Source: Bartonella alsatica
Lineage (GTDB): Bacteria > Pseudomonadota > Alphaproteobacteria > Rhizobiales > Rhizobiaceae
NCBI RefSeq assembly: GCF_013388295.1
Contig: NZ_CP058235.1
Coordinates: 1-64,000, forward strand
Direction: 5' to 3'
DNA length: 64,000 bases
The position numbers and the translations under genes were made by a program. The notes under the pieces are model-generated. The model ran no database searches, had not been told where the DNA came from, and saw nothing but the letters and a program-made list of their open reading frames with translations. Shown one piece after another: positions 49,508-59,808 of this stretch. Numbering within the stretch: the stretch's first letter is position 1; every line of letters starts with the position of its first letter.

Positions 49508-50212
49508 ATGAATGTTCAGCAGTTAAAAAAAATGGCGGCTTTTAAAGCGCTTGAATTTGTTGAAGATGGTATGCAGCTTGGTATCGGATCTGGTTCAACA
49601 GTAAATGAGTTTATTCATCTTCTTGGTGAGCGTGTGGCAGATGGCTTACGTGTGACTTGTGTTGCTACCTCGCAATATTCTGAGCAGCTCTGTCGTAAAT
49701 TGAGGATACCTATCAGTACCTTAGAAAAAATACCTGAATTAGATCTTGATATTGATGGAGCGGATGAAATTGGTCCAGAGATGACTCTCATTAAAGGGGG
49801 AGGTGGGGCCTTGTTGCATGAAAAAATTGTAGCATCAACATCTCATGCAATGCTTGTCATCGCTGATGAAACAAAGATGGTGAAAAGACTTGGTGCTTTT
49901 GCATTGCCCATTGAAGTCAATCCATTTGGTATGCATACTACACGTAAAGCCATAGAAAAAGTAGCTGATGATTTAGGACTTTCTGGAGAAGTTGTATTGC
50001 GCATGAATGGAGAAACCCCTTTTAAAACAGATGGAGGTCACTTTATTTTTGATGCATTTTGGGGCTGCATTTTGCAACCAAAATCATTATCAGATGCACT
50101 TCTTGCAATTCCTGGTGTTGTAGAGCATGGTCTTTTTTTGGGATTGGCTTCGCGTGCAATTATCGCTATGGCTGATGGCCAAATAAAAGTTTTAGATTCC
50201 TTTGATTTTTAG
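49508..50212 (+). CDS. rpiA: Ribose-5-phosphate isomerase A
   Basis: Interconverts ribose 5-phosphate and ribulose 5-phosphate in the pentose phosphate pathway. Motifs: [20 protein letters not shown], the [31 protein letters not shown] active-site region and PIEVNPFGM. It has 234 residues, as usual. The DUF2059 protein and glutathione reductase follow on the same strand, an order kept in Rhizobiales. Confidence 0.96.
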   Translation: MNVQQLKKMAAFKALEFVEDGMQLGIGSGSTVNEFIHLLGERVADGLRVTCVATSQYSEQLCRKLRIPISTLEKIPELDLDIDGADEIGPEMTLIKGGGGALLHEKIVASTSHAMLVIADETKMVKRLGAFALPIEVNPFGMHTTRKAIEKVADDLGLSGEVVLRMNGETPFKTDGGHFIFDAFWGCILQPKSLSDALLAIPGVVEHGLFLGLASRAIIAMADGQIKVLDSFDF

Positions 50213-50317
50213 AGAAGACTGTTTACATGAAGAAGTGTTAGCACAATAAAAAAAGATATTGAAGATTTGAAATAAAATAATAGATTTCAATTATAATTAT
50301 ATCGGGATAATCATTAA

Positions 50318-50875
50318 ATGAAAAAGATATTTTTTTGTCAGCGTTTTTTCGTATATTTTAGTGCAATTGCTATTTTGATTCTGAATATTGGAATGGCTCA
50401 TGCACAAGGTGTGAGTGTTCAACATTTAAATTCAGCTAGAAAAGCTATCAGTGCCATTCGTGCGACTGACCAATTTGATAATTTTTTACCAAATGCGGCA
50501 CGCGATCTCAAAGATGAACTGATAGGCGATGATCCCAATTTGGCAACTGCTATTTCTGATATTGTTGATAAGCAAGCGCTTGCTTTGGCTAAACGACGCT
50601 CTGATTTGGAGAAAGAAATTGCTCATGTATATGCAAAATATTTTACTCAAAAAGAACTTGATGCAATCACGGCATTTTATAATTCTGATACCGGTAAAAA
50701 ATTTTTGACAGAAGTTCCAAACCTTGCCCATGATGCTTATTCTACATTTGATACATGGCGTGCTGCTCTTATGCAGGATCTTATAAAAAATGTGAAAAAG
50801 GAGATGTCTGAAACACTTAATTTAAGTAATTCCATTATGCCTACTAATTCAAATACTTCAAAAAATGAAAAGTAG
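50318..50875 (+). CDS. DUF2059 periplasmic protein
   Basis: Exported protein of unknown function. The signal peptide covers about residues 1-29 (FFVYFSAIAILILNIGMAHA). The DUF2059 domain shows AKYFTQKELDAITAFYNSDTGKKFLTEVPNL, matching the family pattern F-t-x-x-E-l-x-x-i-x-x-F-Y-x-S-x-x-G-k-K. It has 185 residues and is helical. It lies 105 bases after rpiA and ends before a terminator at 50926. Confidence 0.88.
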   Translation: MKKIFFCQRFFVYFSAIAILILNIGMAHAQGVSVQHLNSARKAISAIRATDQFDNFLPNAARDLKDELIGDDPNLATAISDIVDKQALALAKRRSDLEKEIAHVYAKYFTQKELDAITAFYNSDTGKKFLTEVPNLAHDAYSTFDTWRAALMQDLIKNVKKEMSETLNLSNSIMPTNSNTSKNEK

Positions 50876-50925
50876 TTTAATTATATAATTACAATAACGC
50901 GCGATTCCTATTTATTTTAAAGAGC

Positions 50926-50946
50926 GGCGGATTCTTCGCCATTTTT
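50926..50946 (+). terminator. Rho-independent terminator after the DUF2059 gene
   Basis: A 6-bp stem (GGCGGA with TTCGCC, one G-U pair) with a 3-base loop is followed by five Ts. It stands 50 bases after the stop and separates this unit from gor. Confidence 0.7.
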
Positions 50947-51071
50947 AATAAAAGTGTTTTTTAAAAGGTATCGCTTTATAGAAAAAATGGCTCTTGAAAA
51001 TAAAAAAGACTTTCATTTGATAATAACATGACCATAGCTTATTGATACGAACGTATGAGAAGGAATAGCTC

Positions 51072-52457
51072 GTGGAATCTTTTGATTTATTTGTTATTGG
51101 AAGTGGTTCTGGTGGGGTACGTGCTGCACGTCTTGCTGGAGAACTTGGTAAACGTGTCGCTATAGCAGAAGAATATCGTATAGGGGGAACTTGTGTTATT
51201 CGTGGTTGTGTTCCCAAGAAATTATATGTTTATGCCTCACAATATGCAAAAGAGTTTCGTCAAAGTGTGGGTTTTGGATGGCAGTATGCGGATCCAATTT
51301 TTAGCTGGGAAAAATTAGTTGAGGCTAAAAATAAAGAAATATCAAGATTAGAAGAGCTTTATCGCAAGGGATTACAAAGTAACAATGTTCATATTTATGA
51401 GAGTCGTGCTGTTTTTGTGGATGATCACACATTAGAACTCTCTGTGACAGGTGAGCGGGTTAGAGCGGAAAAAATTTTAATCGCGACGGGAGCAAAAATT
51501 GCACCAAACACTGCAATAAGAGGAAGTGATTTGTGCCTTACTTCCAATGAAATTTTTGATCTTGAAAAACTTCCACAATCAATAATTATTGTTGGTGGTG
51601 GATATATAGGTGTTGAATTCGCTAATATTTTCCATGAATTAGGTGTGAAAACAACGCTACTTCATCGTGGTGACTTAATTCTTCGTAACTTTGATTATGA
51701 TTTACGACAATTGCTTAATGATACAATGATTAAAAAAGGGATTTCTATTATTTATGGAGCAGCAGTTTCTAAAGTGCAAGCTGTAAGAAATTATTATAAT
51801 GTCGTTTTATCAAATGGACAAACAATTAGTGCTGATCGAATTATGTTGGCTACAGGGCGTGTACCAAATACAACGGATTTAGGACTTGAAAGAGCCGGTG
51901 TTAAAGTGAACGAGTTTGGTGCAATTATTGTTGATGAAAGAATGACAACAAATGTACCCCACATTTGGGCTGTGGGTGATGTAACAGGGCATATTCAATT
52001 GACACCTGTTGCGATTCATGATGCAATGTGTTTCGTTAAGACTGCGTTTGAAAATATACCTACCACACCTGATCATGATTTAATCGCGACAGCAGTTTTT
52101 TCACAGCCCGAAATTGGAACGATCGGTCTTTCAGAAGAAGATGCAATACACCGTTATAGGCATGTTGAGATTTATCGTACAGTTTTTCGTCCTATGCGCA
52201 ATGTTCTTTCCGGAAGTTCGGAGAAAACGTTTATGAAACTTGTTGTTAATGGTGAAAACCGTGTTGTTGTGGGCGCTCATATTTTAGGTGAAAATGCTGG
52301 CGAAATGGTGCAGCTTATTGGTGTATCTCTCAAAGGGAAACTGACGAAGGATATCTTTGATAAAACTATGGCAGTGCATCCAACGATGGCAGAAGAACTG
52401 GTAACAATGTATAAACCAAGTTATGTATATGAAAATGGGAAAAAAGTGGAAAATTGA
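51072..52457 (+). CDS. gor: Glutathione-disulfide reductase
   Basis: FAD flavoenzyme that reduces glutathione disulfide with NADPH. The FAD motif is LFVIGSGSGGVRAARLAGELG, the redox-active disulfide is in GGTCVIRGCVPKKL, the NAD(P) motif is IIVGGGYIGVEFANIFHELG, and the C-terminal catalytic histidine is in MAVHPTMAEELVTM. The start is GTG at 51072, with GAGAAGGA about 7 bases upstream. It has 461 residues. Confidence 0.95.
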   Translation: MESFDLFVIGSGSGGVRAARLAGELGKRVAIAEEYRIGGTCVIRGCVPKKLYVYASQYAKEFRQSVGFGWQYADPIFSWEKLVEAKNKEISRLEELYRKGLQSNNVHIYESRAVFVDDHTLELSVTGERVRAEKILIATGAKIAPNTAIRGSDLCLTSNEIFDLEKLPQSIIIVGGGYIGVEFANIFHELGVKTTLLHRGDLILRNFDYDLRQLLNDTMIKKGISIIYGAAVSKVQAVRNYYNVVLSNGQTISADRIMLATGRVPNTTDLGLERAGVKVNEFGAIIVDERMTTNVPHIWAVGDVTGHIQLTPVAIHDAMCFVKTAFENIPTTPDHDLIATAVFSQPEIGTIGLSEEDAIHRYRHVEIYRTVFRPMRNVLSGSSEKTFMKLVVNGENRVVVGAHILGENAGEMVQLIGVSLKGKLTKDIFDKTMAVHPTMAEELVTMYKPSYVYENGKKVEN

Positions 52458-52531
52458 ACAGCGGAATATTATAGTAAGCAGCAAAATTTTAGTACGATAA
52501 GTTATGCGCTTAAACTCTGGAGAAAGTGCAA

Positions 52532-53911
52532 ATGATAACAGAATGGACGCCTGGCTCTTGGAGAACAAAACCAATTAAACAAATTCCGGCTTATCCGGAT
52601 AAATCTGTTTTAGCAGATGTTGAACGAAAGCTAAAAAGCTATCCCCCTTTAGTTTTTGCGGGTGAAGCGCGTGATTTAAAGAATGAATTAGCGGCTGTTA
52701 CACAAGGTCAAGCTTTTTTATTACAAGGTGGAGATTGTGCAGAAAGCTTTGCAGAACATGAAGCTGATAATATTCGTGATTTTTTTCGTGTATTTTTGCA
52801 AATGGCGGTTGTTTTAACTTTTGGTAGTTCAAAACCCGTTGTTAAAATTGGTCGCATCGCTGGCCAATTTGCAAAGCCACGCTCTTCAAACATGGAAAAC
52901 AAAGAAGGAGTTGAGCTTCCTTCTTATCGGGGAGATATTATTAATGGAATTGAATTTAAGGCGGATTCTCGTATTCCTGATCCTCAACGAATGTCTATGG
53001 CTTACCGCCAATCTGCAGCGACACTGAATCTATTGCGTGCTTTTTCACAAGGAGGGTATGCTAATTTAGAAAATGTTCATGCATGGATGTTGAGTTTTGT
53101 TTCTAATAGCCCTCAGGGTGAGCGTTATGAGTTATTGGCAGAGCGTATTTCTGAAGCGATTGATTTTATGCGTTCTATAGGAATTACGTCCAAAACAAAT
53201 TCTTCGTTACGTGAAACATCTTTTTATACCAGTCATGAAGCACTTTTGCTTGGCTATGAAGAGGCTTTGACGCGAATTGATTCGACTTCAGGAGATTGGT
53301 ATGCAACATCTGGTCATATGTTATGGATTGGTGATCGTACACGTCAGATTGATCATGCTCACGTTGAATATTGCCGCGGTATTAAAAATCCTATCGGATT
53401 GAAGTGTGGTCCTTCTATTGAGTCTGATGAGCTTTTAAGATTGATTGATATTCTAAATCCTGAAAATGAATTGGGGCGGTTAACTCTCATCACACGTTTT
53501 GGTTATGACAAAATTAAGTATTATCTTCCTAAATTAATCCGTGCAGTTGAACGGGAGAAGCGTGAGGTTATATGGTCGTGTGATCCAATGCACGGCAATA
53601 CGGTTACTGTAAATGGTTATAAAACACGTCCCTTTGATTATGTTTTAAAGGAAGTAGAGAATTTTTTTTCAGTGCATTATGGAGAAGGAACTTATCCAGG
53701 AGGTATTCATATTGAAATGACTGGTCGTGATGTAACTGAATGTACAGGTGGTGCGCATGCTATTTCTGTAGAAAATTTATCTGATCGTTATCATACGCAG
53801 TGCGATCCGCGATTAAATGCGGATCAAGCATTAGAATTAGCTTTTCTTGTTGCTGAACTTCTTAAAAAAAATCGTCATACTGATTCAGTAGCTATTGCTG
53901 CAAATGGTTAG
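52532..53911 (+). CDS. 3-deoxy-7-phosphoheptulonate synthase, class II
   Basis: First step of the shikimate pathway, joining PEP and erythrose 4-phosphate. It is the plant-like (AroA type II) class: [19 protein letters not shown] at the start, [19 protein letters not shown], the [17 protein letters not shown] segment, [31 protein letters not shown], and [11 protein letters not shown]. It has 459 residues from the ATG at 52532, and a GTG two codons earlier is possible. GGAG precedes it. No feedback-sensing extra domain is visible. Confidence 0.95.
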   Translation: MITEWTPGSWRTKPIKQIPAYPDKSVLADVERKLKSYPPLVFAGEARDLKNELAAVTQGQAFLLQGGDCAESFAEHEADNIRDFFRVFLQMAVVLTFGSSKPVVKIGRIAGQFAKPRSSNMENKEGVELPSYRGDIINGIEFKADSRIPDPQRMSMAYRQSAATLNLLRAFSQGGYANLENVHAWMLSFVSNSPQGERYELLAERISEAIDFMRSIGITSKTNSSLRETSFYTSHEALLLGYEEALTRIDSTSGDWYATSGHMLWIGDRTRQIDHAHVEYCRGIKNPIGLKCGPSIESDELLRLIDILNPENELGRLTLITRFGYDKIKYYLPKLIRAVEREKREVIWSCDPMHGNTVTVNGYKTRPFDYVLKEVENFFSVHYGEGTYPGGIHIEMTGRDVTECTGGAHAISVENLSDRYHTQCDPRLNADQALELAFLVAELLKKNRHTDSVAIAANG

Positions 53912-54021
53912 ACAAAAAGTTATATAACATTTTTTATTTTAGCTATTTATCGGAGAAATGGTTCTTTTGAAAACAAATATTTTCGATGATTAAAACAGAG
54001 TTGTAATTTTAAACGGATGAA

Positions 54022-55698
54022 ATGATACAAAAGTTTATAAAAAACGATTTTCGGGTGGCAGTTGCCCAATTAAATCCTGTTATTGGTGATATTGAAGGAA
54101 ACTTTTCTCTTGCTGTGATGGCACATCAGAAAGCTAAGGAAGAGGGAGCTGACCTTGTTTTATTCACAGAGCTTTTTATAAGTGCTTATCCACCGGAAGA
54201 TCTTGTTCTTAAATCTGCTTTTATAAAAACATGTGAAGATGCTGTTAAAAAGTTAGCAAAAATAACAGTAGGGGGTCCAGGAATCATAATTGGTCTTCCT
54301 CTAAGCCGTGATAATAACATTTATAATGGTATCGTGCTTCTTGATGAAGGGCGAATAATTTCTGAAAGCTTGAAGTTTGATTTACCTAATTATGCTGAAT
54401 TTGACGAAAAGAGACTATTTTCTCCAGGTCCACGTCCTGAGCCGATTATTTATCACGGGTTAGGATTAGGAATAGTAATCTGTGAGGATATTTGGAATGA
54501 TTTTTCGCTGTGTACAGAGCTTAAAAATAAAGGAGCTGAGATTATTCTCGTCCTTAATGCTTCCCCCTATTATCATAATAAAATACTAAAACGGATAGAA
54601 GTTGTTCGTGCGCAAGCACTTCAGTCTGGTATACCAATCATTTATGCTAATCAAATTGGTGGACAGGATGAGTTGGTTTTTGATGGGGGTTCTTTTGCGT
54701 TAAATGGACAAGGCAAAATGATGTTTCAAATGAAACATTTTGAAAGCCATATTTCTGTAAGTCATTGGCAACGAAAAACAACCGGGTGGCAATGTATTTC
54801 TGGTCCCAATGAAAATCTTTTCACAGGAATAGCTGCTGATTATCAAGCTTGTGTTTTGGGTTTGAGAGATTACGTCAATAAAAATCGCTTTAAGGATGTT
54901 ATTCTTGGTCTTTCAGGAGGAATTGATTCAGCTCTTTGTACGGCAATGGCAGTGGATGCTCTTAGCTCTGAAAGGGTGCGTACCGTAATGATGCCTTATC
55001 ATTACACTTCACAAGAGTCATTGCAAGACGCTAAAGAATGTGCAACTCTTTTGGGGTGTCGCTATGAAATAATACCGATTGAGCAACCTGTTGAAGTTTT
55101 TTTAAATACAATGGCGCCTGTTTTTTTAGGGATGTCATCTGATGTGACAGAAGAAAACCTTCAAAGTCGTATCCGTGGCACTCTCTTGATGGCGCTTTCG
55201 AATAAATTTGGTTCAATGGTGGTAACGACAGGCAATAAGTCGGAAATGGCTGTAGGGTATGCAACACTTTATGGTGATATGAACGGAGGTTTTAATCCTA
55301 TTAAAGATATTTATAAAATGCAAGTCTATACATTAGCACAGTGGCGCAATAAAAATCACTTACAAAATTTGATGGGACCAAAAGGAATTGTGATTCCAGC
55401 CAATATTATAGAAAAAGCACCTTCCGCAGAGCTTCGGGAAAATCAAAAAGACGAAGATTCTCTTCCTCCTTATCCTATTTTAGATGATATCTTGCAATCT
55501 CTCGTAGAAAATGACATGAGTATTTGTGATATTGTTAAACGTGGGTATTCACGTGAGACGGTTGAGAAAATTGAACATCTTTTGTATGTAGCGGAATACA
55601 AAAGGCGGCAATCTGCACCCGGTGTAAAAATTAGTTACAAGAATTTCGGACGCGATCGTCGTTACCCTATTGTCAATCGTTTTCGCGATAAAAATTGA
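54022..55698 (+). CDS. nadE: Glutamine-dependent NAD+ synthetase
   Basis: Amidates nicotinic acid adenine dinucleotide to NAD+, using ammonia from glutamine. The N-terminal nitrilase domain (about 1-250) has the Glu in LFTELFISAYPPEDL, the Lys in LKFDLPNYAEFDEK and the Cys in GIVICEDIWNDF. The C-terminal synthetase domain starts near 275 with the ATP loop in LGLSGGIDSALCTAMAV, and has TTGNKSEMAVGYATLYGDM further on. The total of 558 residues is normal. It is followed directly by the second glutamyl-tRNA synthetase gene. Confidence 0.95.
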   Translation: MIQKFIKNDFRVAVAQLNPVIGDIEGNFSLAVMAHQKAKEEGADLVLFTELFISAYPPEDLVLKSAFIKTCEDAVKKLAKITVGGPGIIIGLPLSRDNNIYNGIVLLDEGRIISESLKFDLPNYAEFDEKRLFSPGPRPEPIIYHGLGLGIVICEDIWNDFSLCTELKNKGAEIILVLNASPYYHNKILKRIEVVRAQALQSGIPIIYANQIGGQDELVFDGGSFALNGQGKMMFQMKHFESHISVSHWQRKTTGWQCISGPNENLFTGIAADYQACVLGLRDYVNKNRFKDVILGLSGGIDSALCTAMAVDALSSERVRTVMMPYHYTSQESLQDAKECATLLGCRYEIIPIEQPVEVFLNTMAPVFLGMSSDVTEENLQSRIRGTLLMALSNKFGSMVVTTGNKSEMAVGYATLYGDMNGGFNPIKDIYKMQVYTLAQWRNKNHLQNLMGPKGIVIPANIIEKAPSAELRENQKDEDSLPPYPILDDILQSLVENDMSICDIVKRGYSRETVEKIEHLLYVAEYKRRQSAPGVKISYKNFGRDRRYPIVNRFRDKN

Positions 55699-55710
55699 GT
55701 GTTATTTTTT

Positions 55711-57090
55711 ATGGTAAAAGTCCGTTTTGCGCCTTCGCCAACAGGTTATATTCATATTGGCAATATCCGTATTGCTCTATTCAATTGGCTTTATGCGCAA
55801 GCGCATAATGGATCATTTATTTTGCGCTATGATGATACAGATGTTGAGCGTTCTAAACAGGAATTTATTGAAGCTATTGCAGTTGATCTTGAGTGGCTTG
55901 GAATTCAACCAGATGAAATTTATTACCAATCTAAACGGTTTAGTAGGTATAATGAAGTTGCAGAAATTCTCAAACACCGTAATCTTCTTTATCCCTGTTA
56001 TGAGACTGAAGAAGAATTAGATCGGCGCCGTAAAATCCAGCTTTCTCGTAAATTGCCCCCTATTTACGACCGTTCTGCATTAAAATTGACACCAGAAGAT
56101 AAAAAAGCATTTGAATCGCAAGGTCGTAGACCTCATTGGCGTTTTCTTCTTCCTAATTTTGAAAATAATCCTTTACAGACAAAGCGAACAGAAATTTCCT
56201 GGAATGATGCAGTAAAAGGAAAACAGACGATTGATTTAGCATCTCTTTCAGATCCTATTTTAATTCGTGAAGATGGAAGCTACCTTTATACATTGCCTTC
56301 TGTTGTTGATGATATAGATATGGCTGTTACACATATTATTCGTGGCGATGATCACATTACAAATACAGGTACTCAGATTGCTCTTTTTAAAGCTCTCAGT
56401 GAAGAATTGCCAGTTTTTGGTCACATCAATTTATTAACTACAGTTTTAGGAAAAGGACTTTCAAAACGTAATAATGATCTATCTATTCGCTCTCTACGAG
56501 CGGAAGGGTTTGAATCTATGGCTATTCAATGTCTTGCTGTTTTGATTGGAACATCACAAAATGTGCATGCCTATCCTAATCAAGCTGCGCTTTTAGAACA
56601 TTTTAATCTCCAGGATACATCAAGATCGGTTGCAAAATTTGATACTGCTGATCTTTTCACTTTGAATAGACATCTTGTTCATGAATTAACTTATGCGGAA
56701 GTTAAAACGCGACTTGAAAGCCTGTCTATTGATGGGGATCAAGCAGAGTGTTTTTGGAACGCGATAAGAAGCAATATTGACAAGGTCAATGATGCTTTTT
56801 TATGGTGGAAAATTATTCATGATGATAAGCACTTTGATACAGTGGCGGTGGAAGATCGTTCTTTCGTTCGTCAGTCATTGAATTTTTTACCTGAAGGTGC
56901 ATTAAATGATGAAAGTTGGAAAGTTTGGACAATAGCATTAAAAGAAAAGACAGGGCGTAGTGGGAAAGCTTTGTTTATGCCATTACGTCAAGCACTTACT
57001 GGAATGGATCATGGACCTGAAATGGGAAAACTTTTGCAGCTTTTAGGGCGTCAAAAGGTAATAGAAAGGTTAGTTACTCAAAGCGAGTAA
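55711..57090 (+). CDS. gltX2: Glutamyl-tRNA synthetase 2
   Basis: Second GluRS-type class I synthetase, 459 residues from the ATG at 55711; a GTG at 55699 is possible and neither has a clear ribosome binding site, suggesting coupling to nadE, whose stop is 12 bases upstream. The HIGH-type motif is PSPTGYIHIGNIRIALFNWLY and the KMSKS-type loop is GKGLSKRNND, a more divergent form than in the 46-kb copy. It is a full-length protein and no lesion is apparent. Confidence 0.92.
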   Translation: MVKVRFAPSPTGYIHIGNIRIALFNWLYAQAHNGSFILRYDDTDVERSKQEFIEAIAVDLEWLGIQPDEIYYQSKRFSRYNEVAEILKHRNLLYPCYETEEELDRRRKIQLSRKLPPIYDRSALKLTPEDKKAFESQGRRPHWRFLLPNFENNPLQTKRTEISWNDAVKGKQTIDLASLSDPILIREDGSYLYTLPSVVDDIDMAVTHIIRGDDHITNTGTQIALFKALSEELPVFGHINLLTTVLGKGLSKRNNDLSIRSLRAEGFESMAIQCLAVLIGTSQNVHAYPNQAALLEHFNLQDTSRSVAKFDTADLFTLNRHLVHELTYAEVKTRLESLSIDGDQAECFWNAIRSNIDKVNDAFLWWKIIHDDKHFDTVAVEDRSFVRQSLNFLPEGALNDESWKVWTIALKEKTGRSGKALFMPLRQALTGMDHGPEMGKLLQLLGRQKVIERLVTQSE

Positions 57091-57125
57091 GAGTAGTTTT
57101 TTTTAAACGTTTTATATTCTTTTTA

Positions 57126-57141
57126 TACTATTAAAATAGTA
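57126..57141. terminator. Inverted repeat between convergent gltX2 and the DEAD-box gene
   Basis: A perfect 7-bp AT-rich stem with a 2-base centre, preceded by T-rich and followed by AAATTTT sequence. It may end both convergent messages; the low G+C makes it weak. Confidence 0.4.
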
Positions 57142-57151
57142 AATTTTCGAT

Positions 57152-58555
57152 TTAATTACGCGTCTTTATGAACATAAATGCTGGAATATCATCGCCAAAT
57201 CCAGGGGGAGAGGATTCCTTGTTTTTCCGAGAGTAATATTGTTCAGGTGGTTTTGTTTTATTATTTGTGGTTTGAATATAATCCACTTCATCATTTTTTA
57301 AGGACTTTTTAGTTTTAACAATACACTTTTTTTGAACAGTTTTTTTTAGCAATTTTGAACATTTTTTCTTTAAAATGATATTTTTTTCTTGATCATCGGT
57401 CATTAAAGTAGAGAGATCTCCATTGAGCCATTTAATTTTTTCGTTGCTTATTTCTTCAATGGCACTGATATATTTTTGGTCGCTTTTTGTGACAATTGTG
57501 AAAGCTTTCCCGCTACGATTCGCACGTCCTGTACGACCAATTCGATGAATGTAATCTTCAGCATGGGTAGGAACGTCATAATTGAAAACGTGGCTTACAG
57601 CTGGGATATCGAGTCCACGAGCAGCAACATCAGAAGCAACAAGAAGTTTGAGTTTATTATTTTTAAAATCGTTTAGTGTGTTCGTACGTGAATATTGGTC
57701 CATATCCCCATGAAGTGAACCTACACTAAATTTATGCTTGACGAGCGATCTAAAAAGTTCAGATATATCTCTTTTCCGATTACAAAAAATAATGGCATTC
57801 TTAAGTTCATCGCCTTCATTATGGATAAGTTCTCGTAAAACAGCTCTTTTATTCCATGACTTATTTCCAGATTTGACAAGCCGTTGTGTAATTGTGGCCG
57901 CTGTTGAGGAGGCTTTCGTGACTTCAACAGATACAGGAACATGTAAAAATTGCTTTGTCAGTTTTGTAATTTCTGGCGCCATTGTTGCAGAAAAGAACAA
58001 AGTTTGACGTGTAAAGGGAGTTAGTTTACAGATTCGTTCAATATCGGGAATAAAGCCCATATCTAACATGCGATCAGCTTCATCAATAACAAGAATTTCA
58101 ACACCCATAAGAAGCAATTTACCACGTTCGAAATGGTCAAGAAGACGTCCTGGCGTTGCTATAAGAACATCTGCACCTCGTTCAAGTTTACGATCTTGGT
58201 GTTCAAAAGAAACACCACCAATCAAAAGTGCAATATTTAAACGATGATTTATTCCATATCTATCGAAGTTTTCTTCAACTTGGGCGGCAAGTTCCCGTGT
58301 TGGTTCTAATATAAGAGTACGAGGCATTCGAGCTCTTGCGCGACCTTTTTCAAGGATTGTGAGCATGGGCAACACGAAAGAGGCTGTTTTCCCCGTCCCT
58401 GTTTGAGCGATACCTAAGACATCTTTCCTTTGCAGTATATGAGGAATCGTTTCACTCTGAATAGGTGTTGGAACTTTATATCCCACTGATTTTATGGCTT
58501 TAATAACCTTTGTGGAAAGACCTAAATCATCGAAATTGTTTAAAGGTGGTATCAT
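57152..58555 (-). CDS. DEAD-box RNA helicase
   Basis: ATP-dependent RNA helicase of the RhlE type. The motifs run in order: Q motif VGYKVPTPIQSETIP, Walker A GIAQTGTGKTASF, LEPTRELAAQV, DEAD box VIDEADRMLDMGFIP, SAT, and the C-terminal VASDVAARGLDIPAV and HRIGRTGRANRSG. The last 95 residues or so are a lysine-rich low-complexity tail, typical for RNA binding. It has 467 residues. Members of this group help ribosome assembly and cold adaptation; the specific paralog (RhlE) is inferred. Confidence 0.92.
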   Translation of the reverse strand: MIPPLNNFDDLGLSTKVIKAIKSVGYKVPTPIQSETIPHILQRKDVLGIAQTGTGKTASFVLPMLTILEKGRARARMPRTLILEPTRELAAQVEENFDRYGINHRLNIALLIGGVSFEHQDRKLERGADVLIATPGRLLDHFERGKLLLMGVEILVIDEADRMLDMGFIPDIERICKLTPFTRQTLFFSATMAPEITKLTKQFLHVPVSVEVTKASSTAATITQRLVKSGNKSWNKRAVLRELIHNEGDELKNAIIFCNRKRDISELFRSLVKHKFSVGSLHGDMDQYSRTNTLNDFKNNKLKLLVASDVAARGLDIPAVSHVFNYDVPTHAEDYIHRIGRTGRANRSGKAFTIVTKSDQKYISAIEEISNEKIKWLNGDLSTLMTDDQEKNIILKKKCSKLLKKTVQKKCIVKTKKSLKNDEVDYIQTTNNKTKPPEQYYSRKNKESSPPGFGDDIPAFMFIKTRN

Positions 58556-58702
58556 TTTTCTGCCAACTGCTTTACGATTTTAATTTCGCTACCCAAATTA
58601 TTTATGAAATTAAATATTCTATACTATTGGGGAGAGTTAAGGTGTCTTCACAAAAAAGTCAACTATAACAACCGTATACACATAGAAAGCATAATACAAT
58701 AA

Positions 58703-59476
58703 TTAATAGCGAAATTGTTCTGATAAAATACGTTCATCCCATGAATGATTAGAGTCAAAAAGGATTGAAGCTGTTACTTCTGTTGCTGTTAAAATAGTAA
58801 CTGAATGAACTGACTTAACTTCAACATTATCGGCTGCGGCATTTACAGGACGTTTATCAGCTTCGAGCATATCAAAGCGTACTATTGCCGTATTGGGAAG
58901 TAATGCACCATGCCAGCGCCGAGGGCGGAAAGGACTAACAGGAGTAAGTGCCATAAGTGGGGCCATGAGAGGTAAAATAGGTCCTTGTGCCGATAAATTA
59001 TATGCAGTAGACCCTGCTGGTGTAGCAACGAGAATACCATCGCAACTTAATTGTTCCATACGTACATTGTTATCAATGCTAATACGAATTTTGGCTGCTT
59101 GATAAGATTGACGAAAGAGAGAGACTTCATTGATTGCCAGCGCTTCAATATATCCTTGATATTCAGATTCTGCAATCATGCGTAAGGGATGGATTTCTTT
59201 TTTATGCGCGGCAGCAATACGATTTGGCAATTTTTGTTCATGAAATTCATTCATAAGAAATCCTACAGAGCCTCGATTCATACCATAAATAGGTTTTTTG
59301 GTATTCATAACGTCTCGTACTGTTTGTAACATTGTTCCATCACCACCGATTGCAATAACAACGTCAGCTTCTTCCAGAGAAGAATGACCGTAAACAGAAA
59401 TTAATTTATGAGTAGCTTTGTTAGCTTCCTCAGTTTCGGCGGAAATAAAATGAAAACGGCTTGGTAATTTAATCAT
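58703..59476 (-). CDS. nadK: NAD kinase
   Basis: Phosphorylates NAD+ to NADP+. The GGDGTML motif stands at residues 44-50, with GMNRGSVGFLMNEF and the CDGILVATPAGSTAYNLSAQGP signature later. It has 257 residues, the short form common in Rhizobiales. It lies 147 bases upstream of the DEAD-box gene on the same strand. Together with nadE it covers the final NAD(P) synthesis steps. Confidence 0.95.
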   Translation of the reverse strand: MIKLPSRFHFISAETEEANKATHKLISVYGHSSLEEADVVIAIGGDGTMLQTVRDVMNTKKPIYGMNRGSVGFLMNEFHEQKLPNRIAAAHKKEIHPLRMIAESEYQGYIEALAINEVSLFRQSYQAAKIRISIDNNVRMEQLSCDGILVATPAGSTAYNLSAQGPILPLMAPLMALTPVSPFRPRRWHGALLPNTAIVRFDMLEADKRPVNAAADNVEVKSVHSVTILTATEVTASILFDSNHSWDERILSEQFRY

Positions 59477-59731
59477 TAAGAATTATCCTGATATTCACAA
59501 CGTATTTTTTAGCTCATATGGGAAAAATTTTGAAGCTGTATATAAAAAAACATTTTTATAAGAAAAAGCATTATATACGAAAAGTAATTTGTTTAATGTA
59601 ATGTATTATAGCAGGATAAGACAAAAAGATTATATTATAATATAAAACATGAATGAGTATTTTTTTTAAAATGATAATTCATTATTGAAGCTGAGAGTAT
59701 GATCAGTTAAAAGGTCACTGTTCAGTTATAA

Positions 59732-59808
59732 GCACCCGTAGCTCAGTTGGATAGAGCGCTGCCCTCCGAAGGCAGAGGTCACAGATTCGAATTCTGTCGG
59801 GTGCACCA
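59732..59808 (+). tRNA. tRNA-Arg, anticodon CCG
   Basis: A 77-base cloverleaf with acceptor stem GCACCCG/CGGGTGC, D-arm GCTC-AGTTGGATA-GAGC, anticodon stem CTGCC/GGCAG around loop CTCCGAA (anticodon CCG), T-arm ACAGA-TTCGAAT-TCTGT and an encoded CCA end. It reads the CGG codon. Confidence 0.97.
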
